This document shows, in pieces, positions 22,849-32,894 of a stretch of DNA of 64,000 bases. Under the pieces are notes generated by a model. It was not told the DNA's origin and made no database searches. It worked only from the letters and a program-made list of their open reading frames with translations. The stretch covers positions 434,001-498,000 of the forward strand of contig JAENRS010000017.1 in the NCBI GenBank assembly GCA_018466975.1, read 5' to 3'. The position numbers and the translations under genes were made by a program. Origin of the DNA: Sparassis latifolia (lineage: Eukaryota; Basidiomycota; Agaricomycetes; Polyporales; Sparassidaceae). The first letter of the stretch is position 1, and the number at the start of each line of letters is the position of its first letter.

Positions 22849-24249
22849 ATGGAGCTTTTGAACAAATCAAGTATCCTCGTAATACTGTCTTCTATGGGTG
22901 TCGATCTCCCAGCAGAAACGAAACTGCCGAATGATGCCTTGGACAAGCGATTGAAGCAAACTATGAACTCTGCGCAGGCTCTCACCGATCTTGTCCCGAA
23001 TCCCCCGATTAACCCAAAAAACATTCCGACATGGCCGAGTCATACGCCAGAGGACAGTCACTCCGTGTTCAAGGCAATCAGGCGGGCGGTCCCGTCTGAG
23101 AAATCTCTGTGTATTGACGCGCTCATGCGCGGGAAGCGAAGCCCCTATGATCTCTACACCAACCCTATCATGGATCTGCGCCAGACGCTAATGACACTGG
23201 CTAAGAACTGGGACGAGGGAAATCTGTGGTGCGCCATGGAAGATAAATGCGCCATCGCGATCAGGGTGCGTATACTACGCCAGTTGTCTCTCGGTGTTAG
23301 TCTGACCACCCCCAGCTACTCTCTGTGCACCGGCTGAACAACGGACCCCACTTATCGTCCTGCGATACCATTGCATGATAATGGAGAACCCTCAGCAGGG
23401 ATTAGCATGGGTGCACACAATACAGGAAGGCACCGCAGCGCGGGATGCGCAAGATCCAGGCGACGGACGTAGAGCTGCGGCTGATGATGAAGCTGCTCGA
23501 TATGAACTCCAAGCACCCCTCCCCCGATATCGCCGGAGGAAAGATCCCATTGACACTCTCAGGGACGGGACATGGCGCACTAAGTATCCGCTTTGTCAAC
23601 ATCATTCCCGGCCTCCCTTTACCCGGCCGGGATGACACGGGCAACTATTACAGGACTAATAGGTTTAATTTCCGAGAGGGCAGCAGCAGGACCCTGGATA
23701 ATCCCCCCAAAGGTCGTCGCCAAAACCCCCCCAATTTACAAAAATCTGTCCGGCCCATTTTTGGCCGGTTTAGGGAGTTTTTTGTCCGGAAATAGCGACA
23801 TCCTCGCTCTGGGGATGTCCATTTTAGGGAATTTGTGGCTATTTTTAGCCTTTTTCGGCTTTTTCCGGCGATTTTCCGGCGATTTTTGCCCCAGAACAGT
23901 TCCATGTCCGGATAGTACGACGGCTACATGGTCCTTAGGGGGTCCATTTGTCCGGACATGACGACGGCGTGAGGTCGATTTTCGCAAAAATCTGTCCGGA
24001 TTTGGCGACGACCTTTGTGGGGATTATCCAGGGTCCTGCAGCAGCGCCCATCGGTGACTCGATAACGCAACATCGTACCCGAACTGTCACGGCTCGAAGG
24101 CGTTCCTGGTCAAGCTGCAGATCGGGCTTGACCTGATGCAGGTCAAGCAATTCATGATATATGACCGCCAACGGACGTTCGAGGTGTTCTTCATGGAGGC
24201 AACAGATCCCGGCTTGTTCCGGAAGCCGCAGACCGACGTCAAGTGGTGA
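22849..24249 (+). pseudogene. MYND zinc-finger protein, copy 3: finger deleted and MITE inserted
   Basis: The N-terminal exon (MELLNKSSILVILSSMG...DLRQTLMTLAKNWDEG) is open from 22849 to about 23265 and spliced like the other copies. After the intron a frameshift near 23,345 separates LLSVHRLNNG from the downstream frame. The segment coding GPLxFEDLGK and the whole MYND finger are missing, so the middle domain runs directly into the Gly-Thr-Trp-Arg-Thr motif of the tail (about 23,572). A 352-bp MITE (23687-24038) is then inserted in the tail. After it the frame resumes with KAFLVKLQIGL and MIYDRQRTFEVFF. About 40 residues before the final DVKW are deleted as well. At least four independent lesions make this the oldest wreck of the four copies. 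Confidence 0.85.
23687..24038. mobile_element. 352-bp MITE inside MYND copy 3
   Basis: The ends are inverted repeats of about 39 bp with one clear mismatch, starting CAGGACCCTGGATAATCCCC and reaching AAAGGTCGTCGCC. The target sequence CAGCAG stands directly outside both ends (23681-23686, 24039-24044), giving a duplication of 4-6 bp whose exact length is blurred by the CAG repeat. The word AAAATCTGTCCGG occurs near both ends in direct orientation, and TCCGGA words recur. No coding capacity. The superfamily is not certain. Confidence 0.88.
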
Positions 24250-25525
24250 TGAGTGCATTCTGTCTGAGTTCTATTCTTTGCATTGTTATTCGCGTATCCA
24301 TCAGTGTATCTTGAGTATTGCGTGTATGTGAGTGACTTGGTGACGATTACAACATGAGTTTGCTCACTTCCTTCTTTCATAAAATGACGCCAGCATAGAT
24401 CTAAATATTGCTAGGAGTGAGACTGATCTGCGAGAAACGAGTGAGTGGAACGCGTTGCGTCACATCGTGACCTACGCGTGACGTATCGCGTTGAACGCGG
24501 TTCCAGCATGACAAAGGCGGACCAACGCCTTCAACACGGCGCACATGCACCGAACCCTGCGCCAAGTACATCAGTGAAAATTTTCCCTCCCTGGAGAGAT
24601 GCTGTTTCGGTCCCTTCTCATGGGCTAGTTGAGATGCGGAACCCGTTTTCGAAATTTGAATATGACAACCTTTGGCATGAATATAGGCTCCCAAAACCCT
24701 CGATACGAACCGGCGACGATTTGCAGCTCCAACAGATACGCAAGAATGCTCAAGAAATAAGGGTAGCCTTCAGTATAGCTAACCTCTCAACACACATCAG
24801 AGTCAACTGGTGCCGCGCAGTGGTCATCCATGTACAGCCTTTACTGATCAGCGAGCAGCAGACCACTCAGGTCAATTGTGCCTCTGACTATTCGCCCTTC
24901 CACGATATACAATGCGGCATAGTAACCTGTAGTCAATTTATCAAATGTCCAGCTATCTCGCTCAGCCCAGAACGTACGGGAGTTTGGCTTGTCAAATGCA
25001 TGGTGCGACGCGTACTACGTTACCGGGGATGGTGTCGCCAAAAATAGGTTTCTACCACGTCCTAAGTGCTGCAGCGTCCGGCGACTGCAGTACTTGCTAG
25101 CCGTGTCTCCTATACAACGCTCTTTCTAAGGGTGCTACATAATCCGGGTCATCACTACAGGCCTCTGGGGCCTATACAAGCCGCTACATGTGCTTTGTAA
25201 TCTTTACAAGGTTTGAGGTCGATGTTTGTGGCGCGAGATGACTTCCGTAACTGGCGATCCCTTCTTTTCCACACTGACGGGTAGCGTACCCACAGCCTGA
25301 CATTTGGTTCACACAGATATTTGACTTCTATCTGTAACTCAGCAACTGTTACCGGCCCCCGTGCTGAATTTACGAGATATTTTTATCTCATCACAGCTTC
25401 TTGGGCTGTCTTTTGCCGTGCGGTCGATTGGTCTTATAGAAGGGCATGAGGATGGGGGCCTGTTCAAGTTCAACTGGCCTCTGCACCTGCTACGCTAAAC
25501 CTTTTGTCTTGAGACGCTGATCACA
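24250..25525. other. Intergenic upstream of P450 gene
   Basis: A frame of 200 codons (24445-25047, forward) has no start context, family resemblance or splice pattern and is probably chance. A palindrome GTCACATCGTGAC is at 24459-24471, followed by CGCGTTGAACG. A related copy stands at 28193-28205. Confidence 0.4.
24459..24471. repeat. Palindrome GTCACATCGTGAC
   Basis: An imperfect dyad followed about 15 bp later by CGCGTTGAACG. The same arrangement, GTCACAATGTGAC then CGCGTTGAGCG, occurs at 28193-28205, so the two stretches are homologous. They flank the P450 gene. It could be a protein-binding site or a small duplicated segment. Confidence 0.45.
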
Positions 25526-27909
25526 ATGTTTTCTTCTATACTCGGCAGTTTTTTGATGTGTGGAGTTATATGGGCATTCTGGCGCAATTATATACGATGG
25601 TACATTGCCAAATCTCCGTTGGACAATTTACCGGGACCTCCAGCAAAACACTTTTGGACAGGTGAGTCCCTTTAGAATGCTGTTGCTGGAGTCTACTCAC
25701 GTGCTGTACTGCAAGGTAATCTCTCTGAGTTTGTGAACCGGCACAGTTGGGATTTCCACCTTGACGTGGCGCAAAATTATGGCCCTGTCGTGAACTTCAA
25801 GGGATTCCTCGGTGTAAGTGGATCTGCCTGTGACTGCAGGGCAGGACTGAGATACGCATCATTTCACTAGAATCCACTACTTTATGTATACGATCCAAAG
25901 GCGTTGCACAGTATCATTGTGAAGGATCAACATATCTATGAGGAGACGTCTACAAACCTGCAGTGCGTTAAGTCAGGTCCTGACCTCGTTACTCTTGAAT
26001 TGACTGTTGTTTAGCTTCAGCCATATGATTTTCGGTCCTGGTTTGCTAGCGACATTGGGTATGTTGACTTGCTAAGTTAGGAAAATCAGCTGGTCTATGG
26101 CTTAATCACTTGCAGGCGAAACTCATCGCAAACAGAGAAAGCTGCTTAACCCGGTCTTTTCTATAGTGCATATGCGCTACATGCTGCCGATCTTCTACGA
26201 AGTGGCCAACAGGGTACGCTGTTATAAGGGTCATATGATCTCTCATTCATCACCGTATACAACAGCTCGGCACCGCGATGGCCGCTCATGTAGCCGACGG
26301 ACCACAAGAGCTAGACATGCTGGGATGGATGGGACGTGCTGCACTCGAACTCATTGGGCAAGGCGGCCTTGGCTATTCTTTTGATCCTCTCACAAAAGAG
26401 ATGGGTGATACATACGGCGACGCACTGAAGGCGCTCGCGTAAGCTGCAGTTCACCCGGTTTCACCTTCTAGTATACTGAGATACCGGGTTATATTCTGCA
26501 AACCAGACCAACGTCGTTCGGGCTGGGTATCTTCCGTTACGCCCTCCCTTACGTTGCACACATCGGTACCCCATCATTTCGGAGGCGCCTGGTAGAGATA
26601 CTGCCGAGCGGGCGGATGCACAAGCTGAAGGCGATCATCGATACTATGGACAGGAGATCGCGCGAAATATTCTACGCGAAGAAGGCTGCTCTCCAAGAGG
26701 GCGATGCTGCCGTCTCGCGGCAGGTAGGCGAAGGCAAGGATGTCATGAGTATCCTCAGTATGTCTGTATAACCTGTGTATGTCAGTTTGCTAACCGGATC
26801 TGCAGTGAAGGCAAATATTGGGGCAAAGTCAGAAGAGGACAGACTGCCGGAAGAAGAGCTGGTGGCTCAGATGTCGTGCGTGCGAACTTCCATGTAGTAC
26901 TCGGATAGCATTATGGCCAATATTGACGAACAAATGTTTTTCAGAACATTGACCTTCGCGGCTACGGACACCACATCCAACACCCTCGCTCAAATTTTGC
27001 AACTTCTCGCGCAGCATCATGACGTCCAGGACAAACTGCGCCAGGAGCTCCTGAAGGCAGGCCAAGGCGATGAACCGTTTTCCTACGACCAGTTGATGCA
27101 GCTCCCATATCTAGATGCGGTTTGTCGGGAGACGTTGCGAGTGTACGTCAGGTCTTCTTCTGCAGAATTATTCTGATGCGACACTGCGGACAAAGACATC
27201 CTACGGTGCCAATCATGCCTCGTCAGTAGGTGGAGTCCGTATGCAGTTAAACCACATTTATATAAGATGCTCATCACAGAGCGGGCAAGGACATAGTGTT
27301 ACCGCTGTCTGAACCGATCCGGGGTATCAACGGCGAGATGATGAGCGAGATACCCATCCCCGAGGGCACCAGACTCTTCGTCGGTATTGCGGGAAGCAAC
27401 CTCAACAAGGCGCTATGGGGAGAAGATGCACTCGAGTGGAAGCCCGAGCGATGGCTCTCGCCTCTTCCCACCGCTGTGACTGAAGCGCGCATTCCTGGGG
27501 TCTTCTCAAACCTGTATGTAATGACACGTTAGAAGACCGCTGGAATGCTGCTGAAAACGTTTGTTCTCCAGCATGACCTTTTTGGGCGGCAGCAGAGCGT
27601 GCATGTAAGTGTTTACAGTAATGGAAGGCGTGAAGTTCTCGTGCTGATTGAAAGTGCTTGACAGTGGCTTCAAGTTCTCCGAAATGGAGATGAGTGAGTA
27701 CTGCGTGTTTCCATCCTGCGTAGAGAGTTGATGCATTCCCTTATGCAGAGGTTGTTTTGGCTGTCCTGTTGCCTCAATTCACGTTCGACCTGACCGACAA
27801 GCCGATCGTGTGGAACATGGCTACCGTTCGTTATCCCACTGTTGGCAAGGAGGGCATTAAAGCGGAGATGCCACTCAAGGTAGGTTTGTTCAAGAAAAGG
27901 GATGTTTGA
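25526..27909 (+). CDS. Cytochrome P450 monooxygenase
   Basis: About fourteen small exons. The start at 25526 gives a membrane anchor (MFSSILGSFLMCGVIWAF) followed by the proline hinge DNLPGPP. The I-helix oxygen-binding segment FAATDTTSNT is near 26960-26985, the K-helix ExxR (CRETLR) near 27125, and the meander WKPERWL near 27440. The heme-binding loop FLGGSRACIG contains the cysteine ligand, with an intron after the Cys-Ile codons (about 27,607). The tail reads VRYPTVGKEGIKAE. The K-helix to meander part needs a tiny exon HPTVPIMPR (27203-27230) between two introns. P450s insert oxygen into small molecules at the ER membrane. All canonical motifs are present and no lesion was seen. The CYP family was not assigned, and the last few codons after PLK may differ if another intron exists. 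Confidence 0.88.
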
Positions 27910-28467
27910 GTTTGCTTCGCAGTCGTTTTCGCTAGAACCCGGTAGCTACAGTGTCTGAGTGCGAGAGGTATTAAATCTACTTCGCGTCAGGTACCCAAGA
28001 ATGTTTTTGAGATGATTGCCATCAGGATCATATCGTGACTCAGAATTGAAACACTTCTGAGTTATTCTTCCGGAATATCGCTGTGTAGAGTGGTGCGTCT
28101 TTGTGCGTCTTCGGTGCACATTTTGTTACTTGGAACGAACCTGAATTGAGCGTTGATTCAGCACGACGGACGCAGCGACTACGACGCGTTATGTCACAAT
28201 GTGACTTTTTGGTGACAACTCGCGTTGAGCGTGATAAGATGGCCCCTGTGCCAAGAACCGTTCTGAGGTCTGCTACTCAATGCCATTGGTTATGGCGTGA
28301 GTTCATTCGGCATCGGTGAAAGTGCGAACACTAGTTTTTCATACTAACCGCGTTGCTTATTATTGACACTTTTTCTAGAGCCCGAATCCCCTCGACTCCG
28401 TTTCTTTGGCGCATACATTTGGAGCTACCTGCCTGAAAGCGCACAGTTGCATCAACTCTTCCGATCA
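27910..28467. other. Intergenic upstream of the intact MYND gene
   Basis: Promoter region of MYND copy 4. It contains the palindrome at 28193-28205, 263 bp before the start codon. Otherwise no feature. Confidence 0.4.
28193..28205. repeat. Palindrome GTCACAATGTGAC upstream of MYND copy 4
   Basis: Second copy of the dyad seen at 24459-24471, again followed by a GTGAC half site and CGCGTTGAGCG. Its position in the promoter of the only intact MYND copy makes a binding site possible, but nothing in the sequence proves it. Confidence 0.45.
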
Positions 28468-29870
28468 ATGGATCCTTTCACCAGAACGGAGATTTTAAGA
28501 GGTTTGTCTTCGATGGGTGTCGACCTTCCACCGGCGACGAAACTTCCAGACGATGCATTGGAGAAGCGTCTGAAACAAGCACTCAACGCTTCTCAATATT
28601 TCTCCAGTGTCATTCCGAACCCTCCTCTCAAACCCACGACCATCTCTGCCTGGCCCCCATTTAATCCCAAGGGAGGGAACGATCACTCCCTGCAGGCTGC
28701 GTTCACAAAAGGTAACTTCGACGAAGCATTCGCGAACGAGACCGCTCGCATCTTTGGCAGACAAAATGCGGTCGATCTCTATGTCAACCCCATGATTGAC
28801 CTGCGGCAGACGCTGATGACCATAGGGAAGTTGTGCGACGAGGGATTCAAGTGTTGTGTTGTCCAGGATACGGATAGCCAGTCATGCGCCATTAATATCA
28901 GGGTGGGTTCTTTTGCGCCGTCTTTCTGCGCTCGTATTTACCTAATGATGCATCAGTTCTTGTCCGTGCATCAGCTGGGCCCAAAAACCCCTGTTATCCT
29001 GCTGCTCTATCAACCGTTCACCAGGAGTAACGTAGCCCAGGGTCTTCAGTGGGTGCAAGCGCAGAGGAAAAAGCCTGGATTCAAGGGGCTGATGAACATC
29101 AAGGCAACAGAGCTGGAGCAGAAGATTCTCCTCAGATTGCTCACCATGAACGCCAAGCATCTGTCGCCAGGATTTAAACCCAGCAGAGAGGCAATGGAGC
29201 AGAACTTCAAACTTTCTTTCGTGCTGCCTGTCGGCCCGCTCGCGTTCGAAGACCTTGGTAAGCTTAACGCTGATACCGGGTGCGTCGTCTGCGGGGACAA
29301 AACGACAAGCCGGTGCACCCAGTGCTTGTCGGTCGCGTATTGCGGACGCGGTAAGCTTCCTTTGACAGATCTTTCGACTCTCCATACTGATAAATACGCA
29401 CATGCGCAGAGTGCCAGCTTGCGCACTGGCCGGAACACAAGCAAACTTGCCGCTCGCTCAAGGGCGGCACCTGGCGCACGATCCGCTTCGCCAACTGTGT
29501 GCCCGGCTGCGAGGGCATGTACGCCTACACCTTCAACCGGTTCAACTTCCGCGACGATGGTAAACTGGGCAATGTGCGTAAGATCGACGCCGAGACCCCG
29601 CCGCCCAACATCCACGACACGAAGACGTTTCTGGTGAAGCTGCAGGTTGGACCCCAGGGCCACTATATGATCTACGACCGGCAGCGCTCGTTTGAGGTTT
29701 ATTTCATAAACTCGAGCAATCCTGGTACCTTCTCGGAATTTAGGAATGAGATGCTCGGTCCAAGGGGGACACCGCGAGCTGTGAAGATGTATCGGTGGGC
29801 GAAGCGTGTGAGTGAGTGGGAACTCAGCGTGTGCATCGACAGGTTACCGCAGACGGATATCAGGTGGTAA
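28468..29870 (+). CDS. MYND zinc-finger protein, intact copy 4
   Basis: Three exons (28468-28902, 28957-29350, 29410-29870) give 429 residues from MDPFTRTEILRGLSSMG to TDIRW. The first intron is 54 nt, free of stops and a multiple of three, so it can be mistaken for coding. Its GTGGGT donor and the paralogues show it is an intron. The MYND finger is at about residues 264-305: CVVCGDKTTSRCTQCLSVAYC, then ECQLAHWPEHKQTC with the His and last Cys. The second intron splits the finger after YCGR. MYND domains bind zinc and dock proline-rich partners. The C-terminal half (FANCVPGCEG, KTFLVKLQVG, YDRQRSFEVYF) is conserved in the paralogues but has no known function to me. No lesion was found, unlike in the three other copies. 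Confidence 0.85.
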
Positions 29871-30414
29871 ACGATCTGCTGCAGGTGTGTGCCCTTCCAT
29901 GGATGCATTGAATCTGATTGAGAATAACTATTGAACTCCTCTCTGCAGGATGGTAAATGACGGCAGCTCTCTCTGAATCCGATTCATTCGTGGGGACCTA
30001 TCCCGGTTTTAATCGGTTCGAACCACTTGACGTCGATCTGGCCATGCTATGACGTTTCGGCGAAGTTCAGTGTAGGTACAATTTATCATGTGACAGGTTT
30101 TTTTGTCAATCCCGTCTGCCTTGTATCGAGTAAGCCTGCCTTCCCTACTGCAGCCGACCGTAGGCTTTTGTCTCATTGTCTCAGTACGGTGCCTGTATTT
30201 TCTGTACCCACTGTGTAGGACAGGCGTGGGAATTTTCAGCACCTTCCAAATTGAGCGCGACTGTACTTCTGGCAAAACCTCCCGCTGTATGTTGTATGTT
30301 TCCCGGAGAGATTCATAACACATAGAAGCCACGCATTTACTTCCATCTAGCTCCTAGGTCTCTGGATCCAACGGAGAGGTCTTTTCTGTCGCAGTAAACG
30401 GTGACCTGTGCGCC
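29871..30414. other. Intergenic upstream of mL44
   Basis: From about 30217 to the start codon this region is homologous to 40252-40469, the beginning of a segmental duplication. No other feature. Confidence 0.5.
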
Positions 30415-31410
30415 ATGTCGAAAAGGCTAGGACACGTCCTGCCCGTCCACCGGCTTCGTGCATCACAATGTCGGCGAGCACCATCACGTACGCGTACCTT
30501 CGTCGCATCCACACCCATTTCTAAACATCTGCGTGCAGTCATTTGCCAGAAAGTTCAAGCGCGTGCGTTCTCAGACGTCCAGCAGCACAGCTCAAATACG
30601 CCTGCATCAGGCAGCCATGGGTTTGTGCAACCGCGGGGCGCTGCATCGCCCGGGACGGCCAGTGCGTCGATAGAAGAGCTCGAGGAGCACCTTAACGAAC
30701 TGTTTCCGCCCCTCAAGTTCCCCCCAGACCTCGCGGCGCGGATACTAACGCACTCGAGTCATCCTGAAGCGGTCCAGAGACATAACGCGCGGTTGAGCTT
30801 CATAGGTGCGTTTTTGTCATCCGTTCTCGAGTCTATGGCGAAGTCAACGATTGCAACAGGCAGACGAGTGCTGCAGTCGTACCTTCTCCTCTTCCTGCAT
30901 GGCTCGCCCGCGCTGCAGCCCGTACATGAGTACGAACTGATTGCCGCGCGCGCAATCAATACGTACATGCTCGGAGAATTCGTCGCGCCGCACTGGGAGC
31001 TCGGCCGGGTGCTGAGGTGGACGCCAGTGCACACCGGGCCGCTCTCCATGGCGGCGGTACAGCGCGAGAACGTGCGGGACGTGCTGGGCCGCCTCGGCTC
31101 GGAGGCATCGCGAAGCGTTGGGATGTACAAGGTGCACGGGACGGCGGTGGAGGCGGTCGTGGGGGGCGTGTTTCATCAGTTTGTGCGTATCCGCTTTCTC
31201 TCTCTTGGTTAGTGGGCATTGATTTGGGGACGTGGTTTGTTCGTTTGGTAGGGCGGCTCGGTCGCGCATAGGCTATTCCATACGCGGATGCTCCCCCACC
31301 TCCTCCTGCCAGGGCGATCCGAAGGCCTCCACGACGTATTCCACGAGCATGCGCTGCAGGTCTGCCAGCAGATGGGCGGACCGAATGGGGCGTTGGTCGT
31401 GCCAAGCTAG
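30415..31410 (+). CDS. MRPL3: Mitochondrial ribosomal protein mL44 (RNase III-like)
   Basis: Three exons (30415-30805, 30860-31182, 31252-31410) encode about 290 residues. The first 45 residues are rich in Arg, Ser and Thr with few acids, as in a mitochondrial targeting peptide. The core has the RNase III-like pattern of the mL44 family: RILTHSSHPEAVQRHNARLS then FIGRRVLQSYLL, and later ALRWTP-type (here VLRWTP) and KVHGTAVEAVVGGVFHQFGG. It ends in HEHALQVCQQMGGPNGALVV. mL44 is a large-subunit protein of the mitochondrial ribosome that kept the RNase III fold without known cleavage activity. No lesion was seen. The 5' part of this gene is repeated at 40252-40720 as a damaged copy fused to another gene. 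Confidence 0.85.
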
Positions 31411-32894
31411 GATATTGTCTCAGGGCGTACATAGTTGTTTAATGTCAGTGCTTCTCTTTCGTTACCTCTGGCGCTACATATTTACTTGCGATTGCCAGCG
31501 AAAGTGGTTGCATTGCGTTTTGAATGCATCATCACAACCTCCGGTCTATAGTGAATGACTAAACTTCTTGAGAACCGGCCATGATGAATTATTACTGGTG
31601 AGCCGGACAAGAGTATGAGGTCATTTCGCAAGGATCGGAATGCCGTGCGCCTCGCAATTATTTTCTTATCGCGACGAGTGACAGGGCCTACATCACACTC
31701 CTTGAGGGATCTGCACTCGTGCACCATATTGTACAGGTAAGTGGAGGGCAACATCATGCCGCTCTGCCTGCGAAGGTCTTGTGACCGGTGGACGTCAACG
31801 GATATTTGCGTCGATTGGTATGATCTGCCCGTCTTAGAACCTTGCCGTCCTGCATCGGCCTAGTGTGCACAATGTTCGAGGTGCGTCGTCCATTGGGTCT
31901 ACCTTTGAACGCTGAATTCAAGGATATCACCGATGGTACTGCGGGTGGATTTTCTCGGTCACCTTGGCCATCTCATTTGCTATGCGGGAATCGCCACTCG
32001 TAGGTGCAATTGCAATAGGACGGATCGGATTGAACTTGCGCGTGTAATCGCGCAGCGAGACAAATTATCGTCGGCCCAAGCAAATTTGTGTTGACTAGCC
32101 CGAATGCGCACAGGCTGTCCTGGGAGTGAAAGATTCCACCTGGTTGCTGCCACAGCAACCAGGACATCTCTGCAGCTGCCAGGACCACAATGCACTTCAT
32201 GAGGTACGCTTTGGAAATTCGGGAGCAGGTAGTGGGCTTAACGAGGCCTTCATTTTCTCAGACTCGTATCTCTGCGTGCTCACAGAAGTCTGAGTTTGCA
32301 TGCGGCAGTCCAAGGTGAGACTCCTCACCTTTCTCTAGCGAGACTACAGTTACTGTACCCGAGAGTCGTGAGTTATCTGATTCCCTGTTGCGTGTTCTCA
32401 CCGTCTACTGTGGCGAAAGAGCTTACTATTCGCTTCACTCACGCATCCCGTGAACCCATGGGGCTTGTCACAGTCACAGAAAACTTGACTGAAAGGAAAA
32501 TGTGAGCGCTAAAATCCCATATATAGAACTTAGGATCGTGAACTGAAATAAATTAGTCTATCACAGGTCACACGGTGTGAACCTAAGGTCATTTCTCCAC
32601 AGTATTTATCGGTGATGGAAGAGACATTATCGTTACGCTACGGAAAGATACATCTACTATCAACCTCAGCGAAATACATTGCATGAGTCGTGGAATGTAG
32701 AATAACGCTGGCGGAGAGAGGATTGCTGTATGAGGCGTGGGAAGATAGCCGGACGCGTGAATGGGAGATTCGCAGTCCTCATCGTGACACCCACAGGCGA
32801 TGAATCGGACCCTGTTCTGTCACCTTCAACCGTAGCCACCACCTGCTTTTCCTCGCTCTGCGCGCTCTGAACATCTCTGCCACCACCCAGCGCA
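31411..32894. other. Long intergenic region
   Basis: About 1.5 kb between mL44 and the Zn2Cys6 factor. A reverse frame at 32200-31973 (75 codons, ATG start, several Cys) could be a small protein, but two frames overlap there and no family is recognised. The promoter of the factor is at the right end. Confidence 0.4.

Noticed and set aside
24445..25047. Forward open frame of 200 codons
   Set aside because: No family resemblance, no introns in an organism where nearly every gene has them, and a poor start context; likely chance.
28903..28956. Eighteen extra residues in MYND copy 4
   Set aside because: The stretch has a GT donor and CAG acceptor, is 54 nt long and is absent from the paralogous proteins; it is an intron.
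18935..29870. Secondary metabolite gene cluster (two dehydrogenases, P450)
   Set aside because: No backbone synthase or transporter is present and the genes are separated by MYND copies; co-location is not enough.
31973..32200. Small reverse frame that might encode a Cys-containing secreted protein
   Set aside because: Two frames overlap in the same stretch, the hydrophobic start is short and no family is recognised.
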